Assembly (NCBI GenBank): GCA_018056405.1
Contig: JAGPFT010000093.1
Span: forward strand, 1-8,502
DNA length: 8,502 nt
Direction: 5' to 3'
Origin: Anaerolineae bacterium
Lineage (GTDB): Bacteria; Chloroflexota; Anaerolineae; Aggregatilineales; Aggregatilineaceae
Part shown: positions 1-4,788 of the stretch, piece by piece
How the letters are laid out: each line of letters starts with the position of its first letter
Numbering within the stretch: the stretch's first letter is position 1
Position numbers and translations under genes: made by a program
Notes under the pieces: generated by a model
Databases searched by the model: none
What the model saw: only the letters and a program-made list of their open reading frames with translations
What the model was told of the DNA's origin: nothing

Positions 1-1
1 G

Positions 2-718
2 GCGACGATGGGCTGGGACGAGGCGCGCCAGGTGACTGTCGTGCAGCGCGTCAAAGAGAGCGCCGACGATTACCGCTACTTCCCGGAGCCAGACCTGCCC
101 GTGCTGGAGATCAGCCCGGCGTGGGTGGAAGAAGGGCGCGCGAGCCTGCCAGAGCTGCCCGACGCCAGGCGCGACCGCTTCATGGGGCAGTTTGGGCTGA
201 GCCGCTACGACGCCTCGGTGCTGGTCGCTGAGCAGGCTGTCGCCGCGTACTTCGAGGCGGCGGTGACGGCGGGCGGCGATCCCAAGGGGGTCGCCAACTA
301 CCTGAGCGGCGAGGTCTTCCGCCTGATGAACAGCGAGGGCCGCGACCGCCAGGACATCGGCGCGATCCGGCTGACGCCGCAGGCCCTTGCTGCCCTGGTG
401 ACGCTGGTTCAGCAGGGGACGATCACTCACAGCGTGGCCAGACAGCTTGTGGAGACGCTCTACGCGGAGGGCGGCGATCCGGCGGCCCTGGTTGCGGCGC
501 GCGGGCTGGCTCAGGTCAGCGATGCGGGCGTGCTGGGCGAGGTCGTCACCCGCGTGCTCGACGCGCATCCCGCTGAGGTGGCCCGTTACCTGGCGGGCGA
601 GGAAAAGCTGCTCAAGTTCCTGATGGGCATGGTCATGCGCGAGATGCGCGGCCAGGCCGATGCTCAGGTCGTGGCGCGCCTGCTCGCCGAGCAGCTTGCG
701 CGGCGGCGGGGCATATGA
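2..718 (+). CDS. gatB: Aspartyl/glutamyl-tRNA(Asn/Gln) amidotransferase subunit B, C-terminal part
   Basis: This is the C-terminal 238 codons of GatB, open at the left edge of the window. GatB is the kinase/tRNA-binding subunit of the GatCAB complex, which converts Glu-tRNA(Gln) and Asp-tRNA(Asn) to the amidated forms in the cytoplasm. The visible part begins with the conserved stretch RVKESADDYRYFPEPDLPVL, which closes the catalytic cradle domain. It continues with the helical linker and the YqeY-like tail: NYLSGEVFRLMN in the middle, then DAQVVARLLAEQLARR at the end. GatB is usually about 470-490 residues, so roughly the first half lies outside the window. The gene stops with TGA at 716-718, and ssb follows after 88 bp with its own promoter candidate. 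The identification rests on the DYRYFPEPDLP signature and the tail architecture and is very secure. Confidence 0.96.
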   Translation, partial: ATMGWDEARQVTVVQRVKESADDYRYFPEPDLPVLEISPAWVEEGRASLPELPDARRDRFMGQFGLSRYDASVLVAEQAVAAYFEAAVTAGGDPKGVANYLSGEVFRLMNSEGRDRQDIGAIRLTPQALAALVTLVQQGTITHSVARQLVETLYAEGGDPAALVAARGLAQVSDAGVLGEVVTRVLDAHPAEVARYLAGEEKLLKFLMGMVMREMRGQADAQVVARLLAEQLARRRGI

Positions 719-722
719 AAGA

Positions 723-751
723 TGGAACAAGCGTTCTATTTCTGTTATAAT
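723..751 (+). promoter_or_regulatory. Candidate sigma-70-type promoter for ssb
   Basis: A perfect TATAAT lies at 746-751, preceded by TGT (743-745), which makes an extended -10 element. With a 17-bp spacer the -35 position is TGGAAC (723-728), only 3 of 6 to consensus. The extended -10 may compensate. The region is AT-rich compared with its surroundings and sits between the gatB stop (718) and the ssb start (807), which predicts a leader of about 49 nt. Confidence 0.6.
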
Positions 752-806
752 CTGGGCAATCTCTCGCTACGAGCAACGCAGGGGTGCGGCTTCCCAGGAG
801 GTCCTC

Positions 807-1199
807 ATGGCAGGCTATCAGTATACGGTGATCATCGGCAATGTGGGGCGTGACCCGGAGATGCGCTACACCCAGTCGGGTGTGGCCGTGTGCGACTTCA
901 GCGTGGCTGTCAGCCGCCGCTGGACGGACCGCAACTCCAACGAGCAGCGCGAGAAGACAACCTGGTTCCGTGTCTCAGCCTGGCGGCAGTTGGCCGAGAC
1001 GGTCAACCAGTACGTGCACAAGGGCATGCAGATCATGGTCGCCGGCGAGGTGGATACCTCCGCCTACATGGGCCAGGACGGAACGCCGCGCGCTACGCTC
1101 GAACTGACCGCCCGCGACGTCCAGTTCCTGGGTCGGCGCGGAGAGGCGGAGGAAGTCGGCGGCGAGACCCCGACAGAAGCCGATGATCTGCCCTTCTAG
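807..1199 (+). CDS. ssb: Single-stranded DNA-binding protein (SSB)
   Basis: SSB coats single-stranded DNA during replication, recombination and repair and recruits partner proteins through its acidic C-terminal tip. The 130-residue product has an OB-fold over about residues 4-110, with NVGRDPEMRYTQSG near the N-terminus, KTTWFRVSAWRQLAE at 50-64 and HKGMQIMVAGEV at 71-82. A short linker follows (about 111-124), and the protein ends in the canonical tip DDLPF (126-130). The ATG at 807 is chosen because AGGAGG (796-801) sits 5 nt upstream and the OB-fold starts right there. An in-frame extension back to about 660 would run into gatB and encodes nothing SSB-like. At 130 residues the protein is shorter than the common 160-180-residue SSBs, owing to the very short linker. 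It appears monocistronic, with its own promoter and a weak hairpin after the stop. Confidence 0.96.
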   Translation: MAGYQYTVIIGNVGRDPEMRYTQSGVAVCDFSVAVSRRWTDRNSNEQREKTTWFRVSAWRQLAETVNQYVHKGMQIMVAGEVDTSAYMGQDGTPRATLELTARDVQFLGRRGEAEEVGGETPTEADDLPF

Positions 1200-1217
1200 A
1201 GTGCGTGATGCACTTTT
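1198..1217 (+). terminator. Weak intrinsic-terminator candidate after ssb
   Basis: The inverted repeat AGTGC (1200-1204) and GCACT (1210-1214) encloses a 5-nt loop and is followed by TTT, so TTTT spans 1214-1217. The stem can extend by one G-T and one A-T pair into the ssb stop codon. The stem is short and the T tract minimal. The GC-rich hairpins just downstream (1235-1296) could also stop transcription. Confidence 0.35.
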
Positions 1218-1220
1218 GAA

Positions 1221-1308
1221 CCCCTATCCCCCGGCCCCTTTCCCCGCAAGCAGGGAAAGGGGAGAAACTCGTCCCTTCCCGCCAGCGGGGAGGGACCACA
1301 GGGTGGGG
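1221..1308. repeat. Intergenic element with two adjacent GC-rich hairpins
   Basis: Two stem-loops stand side by side. CCCCTTTCCC (1235-1244) pairs with GGGAAAGGGG (1253-1262) around an 8-nt loop. GTCCCTTCCCGC (1271-1282) pairs with GCGGGGAGGGAC (1285-1296) around a CA loop, with one G-T wobble. The outer ends are C-rich on the left (from 1221) and G-rich on the right (to 1308). The style resembles the TTTACCTCACCCC family elsewhere in the window, but the sequence is not the same, so it is probably a second family or a diverged copy. No gene is visible here. Of the 1200-1627 gap, about 1309-1424 shows nothing I can name. Confidence 0.55.
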
Positions 1309-1424
1309 TCATGCGCCGCACATGGCGTTGCGCGCTTCCCGCTGCGCCGAGCGTGCGGAGTTCATAACGCGCTCTAGCGGGCGGATCGCCGCGTGCATGT
1401 TCGATTCGGGGCGCGACGTCCCGC

Positions 1425-1456
1425 TGTAGGGGAGGGTTTCCAAACCCTCCCCTACA
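1425..1456. repeat. Perfect 15-bp inverted repeat with CC loop
   Basis: TGTAGGGGAGGGTTT (1425-1439) is followed by CC and then its exact reverse complement (1442-1456). No T tract follows, so it does not look like a simple terminator. It lies about 40 bp upstream of the promoter candidate for the DUF3467-translin pair. It is probably a member of a dispersed palindromic repeat family; only one copy is in this window. Confidence 0.7.
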
Positions 1457-1496
1457 AGACCTGGCTCGCTCGGAGGATGCCATGCGCCCGCTGCTG

Positions 1497-1523
1497 TTGC
1501 TGCGCATCGCGCCGGTGTAGAAT
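1497..1523 (+). promoter_or_regulatory. Candidate promoter for the DUF3467-translin pair
   Basis: TTGCTG (1497-1502) and TAGAAT (1518-1523) are separated by 15 bp, shorter than the ideal 17. The -10 box is 5 of 6 to consensus and the -35 starts with TTG. Transcription would begin near 1530, immediately before the leader stem-loop at 1533. No better promoter is visible between 1457 and 1627. Confidence 0.4.
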
Positions 1524-1532
1524 GCGCCTGAG

Positions 1533-1569
1533 AACAGCCGGGTTGAGGGCACGCTCGCGGCTGTTTCTT
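1533..1569 (+). promoter_or_regulatory. Leader stem-loop followed by TTTCTT, upstream of the DUF3467 gene
   Basis: AACAGCCG (1533-1540) pairs with CGGCTGTT (1558-1565). After a 3-nt bulge the stem continues with TGAG (1544-1547) against CTCG (1554-1557), including one G-T pair, leaving a 6-nt loop. TTTCTT follows at 1564-1569. The arrangement resembles an intrinsic terminator or attenuator. If the promoter at 1497-1523 is real, the stem sits at the very 5' end of the transcript, where it could instead stabilise the mRNA. It could also end a short transcript arriving from upstream. Confidence 0.45.
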
Positions 1570-1627
1570 GCGCGCAACGCCAACCTGCCTGGGAATGGGT
1601 TCCCTACAAGGAGGAGGATCGCCTGAC

Positions 1628-1990
1628 ATGACCGAACCGCAGCAGCCTATCCAGCGACGGCTCAATCTGGAAATCCCCGCCGACCTCGCTGCTATCTACG
1701 CCAACTTCGCCATCATCACCCATTCGCCCTGGGAAGTCTTCCTCGACTTCGCCCAGATTCTGCCCAACGTTCCTCAAGCGCGCGTGCGAGCGCGCCTGGT
1801 GCTCACGCCAACCAACGCCAAGATGCTGCTCATCGCGCTGCAGGACAACATCGCCCGCTACGAGGACCAGCACGGCGAGATCAAGGTGCCGCCGCGCCCG
1901 CAGACGCTCGCCGACCAGCTTTTCGGCGCCATCCGCCCGCCGGACGAAGGCGGCGGTGGGCCAGAGGACAGGGATACCCCCAATGGATAA
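1628..1990 (+). CDS. DUF3467 family protein
   Basis: This 120-residue protein has no known biochemical function. Residues 11-86 match the DUF3467 pattern as I know it: YANFAIITHSPWEVFLDFAQ (24-43), an ARVRARLVLTPTNAKMLLIALQDNI core (51-75) and a closing YEDQHGEI (78-85). A Pro/Gly-rich acidic tail (103-120) follows. No signal peptide or membrane segment is seen, so it is probably cytoplasmic. ATG 1628 is chosen because it begins just before the conserved core and a purine-rich run, AAGGAGGAGG (1608-1617), lies 10 nt upstream. An in-frame ATG at 1568 would add 20 unconserved residues and place that run inside the gene. Its last 8 bp overlap the translin gene start (ATGGATAA, 1983-1990), which suggests translational coupling and possibly a joint role with the translin protein. 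The family call is from recognition of the motif pattern. Confidence 0.8.
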   Translation: MTEPQQPIQRRLNLEIPADLAAIYANFAIITHSPWEVFLDFAQILPNVPQARVRARLVLTPTNAKMLLIALQDNIARYEDQHGEIKVPPRPQTLADQLFGAIRPPDEGGGGPEDRDTPNG

Positions 1991-2672
1991 CCTGGACATC
2001 CTCGACACCATCGTTGAGGACATCCGCGCGCAGTTCGAGGCCAAGAATGCCGCCCGCGACGCGGCGATCAACCAGTCGCGCGGGCTGATCCAGTACTGCG
2101 CCAACGCCATCCGCGCCGTGCACCGCCACGAATGGGACGTCGCGCGCGCGCGCCTGGACACGGCCCGCGACGCCGCCAACGCCATCCGCGCCGTCGTGGC
2201 CGACTATGCCGACCTGTATCACAGCGGGTACACGCAGGACGCGCTCAAAGAGTACGTCGAGGCGGTAGTCATCTACGCGCTGGCCCGCGACGAAGCGCTC
2301 CCCACCCCGCAGTCGCTCGGCGTGGAGCCGGCCACTTACCTCAACGGGTTATGCGAGGCGGCCAGCGAACTGCGCCGGCAGATTCTCGACATCCTGCGCC
2401 GGGGGCATTCCGACGACGCCGAGCGCCTGCTGGCAGCGATGGATACCATCTACGGGCTGCTGATCGGCTTCGACTTTCACGACGCGATCACCGGCGGGCT
2501 GCGCCGCCGTGTGGATGCGCTGCGCGCCGTGCTGGAGCGCACGCGCGGCGACGTGACCAGCAGTGTGCGCCAGCAGGCGCTCCAGGCGGCGCTGGCCGAC
2601 TTCGAGCAGCGCATCGGCTTGGAGGCGGCCTTTGGCGATGTGAAGACTGATTTCAGCGACGACGAGGAGTGA
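1983..2672 (+). CDS. Translin family protein (prokaryotic translin/TRAX-like)
   Basis: A 229-residue all-helical protein of the translin family. Eukaryotic translin binds nucleic acid and, with TRAX, forms the C3PO endoribonuclease. Archaeal and bacterial homologues form similar oligomeric shells. Supporting stretches are AINQSRGLIQYCANAIRAVH (28-47), ALKEYVEAVVIYAL (87-100), GVEPATYLNGLCEAASELRR (113-132), MDTIYGLLIGFDF (153-165) and LRRRVDALRAVLERTRGD (173-190). The pairs E90/E93 and E125/E129 match in spacing the acidic residues described as catalytic in TRAX (Glu-x-x-Glu and Asp-x-x-x-Glu), with Glu in place of Asp at 125. The start is taken at ATG 1983, which overlaps the DUF3467 stop; AGGG (1970-1973) is a modest ribosome site 9 nt before it. 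A GTG at 1956 would add nine residues. The tail (214-229) is acidic. RNase activity is inferred, not shown. Confidence 0.82.
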   Translation: MDNLDILDTIVEDIRAQFEAKNAARDAAINQSRGLIQYCANAIRAVHRHEWDVARARLDTARDAANAIRAVVADYADLYHSGYTQDALKEYVEAVVIYALARDEALPTPQSLGVEPATYLNGLCEAASELRRQILDILRRGHSDDAERLLAAMDTIYGLLIGFDFHDAITGGLRRRVDALRAVLERTRGDVTSSVRQQALQAALADFEQRIGLEAAFGDVKTDFSDDEE

Positions 2673-2689
2673 CGCAGCCTGGCGCTGCG
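2673..2689 (+). terminator. Hairpin directly after the translin stop codon
   Basis: CGCAGC (2673-2678) and GCTGCG (2684-2689) form a 6-bp stem with a 5-nt loop immediately after the TGA. Only ATTGTGGG follows, so there is no proper T tract. It may end the operon weakly or protect its 3' end. The rest of the gap to 2765 holds nothing clear apart from a short purine-rich stretch with spaced GCAGAG/GCAGAA words (2711-2733). Confidence 0.3.
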
Positions 2690-2765
2690 ATTGTGGGATA
2701 GAGCGTCACCGCAGAGACGCCGAGCGCGCAGAAGTAAACTCAGGAAAACTTTACAAATCTAGCCG

Positions 2766-2864
2766 TTTACCTCACCCCCAGCCTCGCTTCGCTCGGCTCG
2801 CCCCCTCTCCGCCGGCGGAGAGGGGGCAACGAGGCGCGTCAGTACCGAGTGGGGGTGAGGTAAA
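2766..2864 (+). repeat. Palindromic intergenic element, copy 1 (99 bp)
   Basis: Perfect 14-bp terminal inverted repeats, TTTACCTCACCCCC (2766-2779) and its complement (2851-2864), enclose a central 28-bp perfect palindrome. Its arms are GCCCCCTCTCCGCC (2800-2813) and GGCGGAGAGGGGGC (2814-2827). The element is flanked by CCG on both sides, a possible but unconvincing 3-bp target duplication. It lies between the translin gene and the FHA gene and shares orientation with copies 2 and 3. It encodes nothing and has the form of a non-autonomous MITE- or REP-like element. Confidence 0.85.
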
Positions 2865-2965
2865 CCGAGGCATAGCAGCTCGCTTGCGGTTCAAGAATCT
2901 TGCCGCCATCGTGAGGTATTCCTTACTGAGGACAGCGCGATCAGCTTGAGCAGGCAGGAAAGACC

Positions 2966-3604
2966 ATGCCATCCATCCAGCGATTCCTGATCAAAGAAGG
3001 CGCGAACGCCGGCAGGACCGTCGAGCTGGCCCATTTCCCGTTCACCATCGGGCGCGCCCGCGACTGTGACTACGTGCTGGACTACACGGCCATCTCGCGG
3101 CTGCACGCCCGCTGCACCAGCGATCACCAGAACATCTACCTGGAAGACCCCGGCAGCACCAACGGCACGTTTGTCAACGGGCGGCGGCTGGCTCCCGGCG
3201 AGCAGTACCGGCTGCGCGCAGGCGATGAAGTCACCTTTGGCCAGGTCTGTGCCTGGATCTTCGACGATCCGGCGACTACTGCGCAGGTCGCCCCGCTGCG
3301 ACTGCCCCGGCCCGGCCTGGAAATTGACGAGGCGGCGGCGCGGGTCATGGTCGGCGGGACGCTGCTCTACCCGCCGCTCAGCCCAAACCAGTTCGCGCTG
3401 CTGGCGCTGCTGACCGCCAACCCCGGACGCATCGTCAGCCGCGACGAAGTAGTGGGCGCGGTGTGGGGCGCGGGGGTGGAGGTCAGCGACCAGACGATTG
3501 ATGCGCTGGTCAGCCGGTTGCGCCGTCGCCTGTTGGAAGCCGACCCGGATCACGAGTACATCATCACGCGGCGCGGCTTCGGCCTCATGTTCCAGAATCG
3601 CTGA
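2966..3604 (+). CDS. FHA domain protein with C-terminal OmpR/PhoB-type winged helix
   Basis: A 212-residue two-domain protein, probably a cytoplasmic transcription regulator. The N-terminal FHA domain (about 5-100) reads phosphothreonine peptides; its signature residues are present: GR at 29-30, ISRLH at 43-47, the loop DPGSTNGTFVNG at 61-72 and LRAGDEVTFG at 83-92. The C-terminal domain (about 118-210) is a Trans_reg_C winged helix: LSPNQFALLALLTANPGRIV (138-157), the recognition-helix region VSDQTIDALVSRLRRRL (173-189), and the wing ITRRGFGLMF (200-209). There is no receiver domain, so binding of a phosphorylated partner, rather than Asp phosphorylation, is the likely input. ATG 2966 is preceded by AGGA (2956-2959) at 6 nt. 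No Ser/Thr kinase gene is in the window. The gene stands alone between repeat copies 1 and 2; its targets are unknown. Confidence 0.9.
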   Translation: MPSIQRFLIKEGANAGRTVELAHFPFTIGRARDCDYVLDYTAISRLHARCTSDHQNIYLEDPGSTNGTFVNGRRLAPGEQYRLRAGDEVTFGQVCAWIFDDPATTAQVAPLRLPRPGLEIDEAAARVMVGGTLLYPPLSPNQFALLALLTANPGRIVSRDEVVGAVWGAGVEVSDQTIDALVSRLRRRLLEADPDHEYIITRRGFGLMFQNR

Positions 3605-3655
3605 GGGCGCGCTGCGTCTCACACCGCACTCAGGATCGCGCCTGCCTGATTGACC

Positions 3656-3755
3656 TTACCTCCTGGCCTCGCTACGCTCGGCCTTGCCCCCTCTCCGTCA
3701 ACGGAGAGGGGGCGGCAAGGCCCGTGTCAACGGGTCGAGCGGGGGTGAGGTGAAG
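3656..3755 (+). repeat. Palindromic intergenic element, copy 2 (about 100 bp)
   Basis: Same family and orientation as copies 1 and 3. The central hairpin is GCCCCCTCTCCGT (3686-3698), loop CA, then ACGGAGAGGGGGC (3701-3713). The right end reads GGGGGTGAGGTGAAG (3741-3755). The left end has lost about 4-5 bases: it reads TTACCTCCTGG where the others have CCTCACCCC before the GCCTCGCT segment. It fills most of the FHA-maf gap. Confidence 0.8.
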
Positions 3756-3780
3756 CGAAGAACTGCAAGCTAACCCTGAC

Positions 3781-3800
3781 GCCTGTCCGTCCTTGAAGGA
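3781..3800 (+). repeat. 20-bp repeat carrying the maf ribosome binding site (partner at 4740)
   Basis: GCCTGTCCGTCCTTGAAGGA at 3781-3800 matches 4740-4759 at 18 of 20 positions. Both copies lie about 30-40 bp downstream of a palindromic element in the same orientation. Here the final AAGGA (3796-3800) serves as the Shine-Dalgarno sequence for maf. The partner copy at 4740-4759 precedes no plus-strand gene. Confidence 0.7.
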
Positions 3801-3807
3801 TCGCCTT

Positions 3808-4470
3808 GTGACGCCATACCCCACCCTCCTGCTCGCTTCCGGGTCGCCCCGCCGCCGCGAGTTGCTGCGCCTGACCGGGCTGAGCTTTGCCACGACCAGC
3901 GCCGACATTGACGAGACGCCGCTGCCCGGCGAGTCGGCGCGCGCCTACACCATCCGGCTCAGCCAGCAGAAGGCGCGCGTGGCGCTCGCTGTTGCTGCCG
4001 GGCACGCGCTGGTGCTGGCCGCCGATACCACCGTCGCCGATGGCGAGGCCATTCTGGGCAAGCCCGCTGACGCGGATGAAGCGTGGGCCATGCTGCGCCA
4101 ACTGCGCGGGCGGGTGCACCAGGTTTACACGGCGCTAACGGTGATCGAAGTGGCGACGGGGCGGGCGATCACCGACATCGCTGTGACCGACGTGCCGATG
4201 CGCCCCTACAGCGACGCGGAAATTGCCGCCTACATCGCCAGCGGCGATCCCTTCGACAAGGCGGGCGGCTACGCCATCCAGCACGCCGGCTTCCGTCCCG
4301 CTGTGCTGACGAGCGGCTGCTTCGCCAACGTGGTCGGGCTGCCGCTGTGTCACCTGTTGCGCGTCCTGCGCCGCTTTGGGATCGAGGTGCGCGCGGACGT
4401 GCCGGAGCGCTGCCAGGCGCACTTTGTCTATGCGTGCGATGTCAGCGGCGCGATTCTGGGGGAGGGATGA
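3808..4470 (+). CDS. maf: Maf-family nucleoside triphosphate pyrophosphatase
   Basis: Maf proteins hydrolyse non-canonical or excess nucleoside triphosphates (dTTP/UTP or modified bases, depending on subgroup) to the monophosphate and pyrophosphate, and are linked to septum control. The 220-residue product has the motifs in order: LLASGSPRRRELL (8-20), LSQQKA (51-56), AADTTV (71-76, holding the catalytic-type Asp73), GKP (84-86), VYTAL (106-110), DPFDKAGGYAIQ (147-158) and NVVGLPL (174-180). The start is GTG 3808, because AAGGA (3796-3800) lies 7 nt upstream. The in-frame TTG at 3793 overlaps that ribosome site and lacks one of its own. A tail after residue 195 (VPERCQAHFVYACDVSGAIL) extends beyond the usual core. 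DTTV replaces the frequent DTVV. The substrate subgroup cannot be fixed from sequence alone. Confidence 0.93.
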   Translation: MTPYPTLLLASGSPRRRELLRLTGLSFATTSADIDETPLPGESARAYTIRLSQQKARVALAVAAGHALVLAADTTVADGEAILGKPADADEAWAMLRQLRGRVHQVYTALTVIEVATGRAITDIAVTDVPMRPYSDAEIAAYIASGDPFDKAGGYAIQHAGFRPAVLTSGCFANVVGLPLCHLLRVLRRFGIEVRADVPERCQAHFVYACDVSGAILGEG

Positions 4471-4505
4471 CGGGGCGGCTTCCGGGCGAAGGCGGGAAAG
4501 CGCCC

Positions 4506-4539
4506 AGACTTCCGAAGTTTTCGAAAACTTCGGAAGTCT
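4506..4539. repeat. 34-bp perfect palindrome, copy A
   Basis: Each 17-bp half begins AGACTTCCGAAGTTTTC and the second half is its exact reverse complement. Smaller ACTTC-C-GAAGT hairpins are nested inside. No T tract follows on either strand, so terminator function is doubtful. It lies between maf and the convergent hydrolase gene, 63 bp before palindromic element copy 3. A second copy at 8383-8416 differs by one compensating pair. Confidence 0.85.
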
Positions 4540-4602
4540 CTGCAAGGGGGACCAGAGTTCAAGGGCGGACAGCAGTGTGGAAAGCATTGAGATGGCGTTC
4601 GC

Positions 4603-4703
4603 TTAACCTCACCCCTTGGCCTCGCTACGCTCGGCTCTTCCCCCTCTCCGTCAACGGAGAGGGGGAGGCGAGGCGCGCCAGCGCCGAGCGGGGGTGAGGT
4701 AAA
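4603..4703 (+). repeat. Palindromic intergenic element, copy 3 (101 bp)
   Basis: Terminal inverted repeats TTAACCTCACCCC (4603-4615) and GGGGTGAGGTAAA (4691-4703) match at 12 of 13 pairs. The central hairpin is TCCCCCTCTCCGT (4639-4651), loop CA, ACGGAGAGGGGGA (4654-4666). It sits in the 316-bp convergent gap (4471-4786) between maf and the hydrolase gene, which contains no gene of its own, only this element, palindrome copy A and the 20-bp repeat at 4740. Confidence 0.85.
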
Positions 4704-4739
4704 GTGAAGGACCACTCCAGACTGCACACCCACCTCAAT

Positions 4740-4759
4740 GCCTGTCCGCCCCTGAAGGA
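4740..4759 (+). repeat. 20-bp repeat, second copy (partner at 3781)
   Basis: GCCTGTCCGCCCCTGAAGGA matches 3781-3800 at 18 of 20 positions (two C/T differences). It lies downstream of element copy 3, as its partner lies downstream of copy 2, so the duplicated unit may be longer than the element itself. The sequence between is not clearly conserved. Confidence 0.65.
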
Positions 4760-4771
4760 GGCCAGGGGGGA

Positions 4772-4788
4772 GAGGCGTTCCGCGCCTC
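4772..4788 (-). terminator. Hairpin at the stop codon of the hydrolase gene
   Basis: GAGGCG (4772-4777) and CGCCTC (4783-4788) form a perfect 6-bp stem with a 5-nt loop, overlapping the stop codon of the minus-strand hydrolase gene. On that strand it is followed by TCCCCCC rather than a T tract, so a role as terminator or 3'-end stabiliser is only a possibility. Confidence 0.3.

Noticed and set aside
660..806. Upstream in-frame extension of ssb
   Set aside because: It overlaps gatB, reads through the promoter region and encodes no SSB sequence. ATG 807 has an ideal AGGAGG and starts the OB-fold.
2772..2972. Minus-strand open frames running through the palindromic elements (peptides such as SPPLG..APRLPLS)
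   Set aside because: The same short peptide recurs wherever the element occurs because it is the translated repeat, not a gene.
3793..3807. TTG at 3793 as the maf start
   Set aside because: The TTG is immediately adjacent to the AAGGA that serves the GTG at 3808, and no ribosome site lies upstream of it. Maf proteins normally begin a few residues before LLASxSPRR.
4506..4539. Intrinsic bidirectional terminator between convergent genes
   Set aside because: No T tract follows on either strand, and the second copy at 8383 is not at a gene end. It is kept as a repeat of unknown role.
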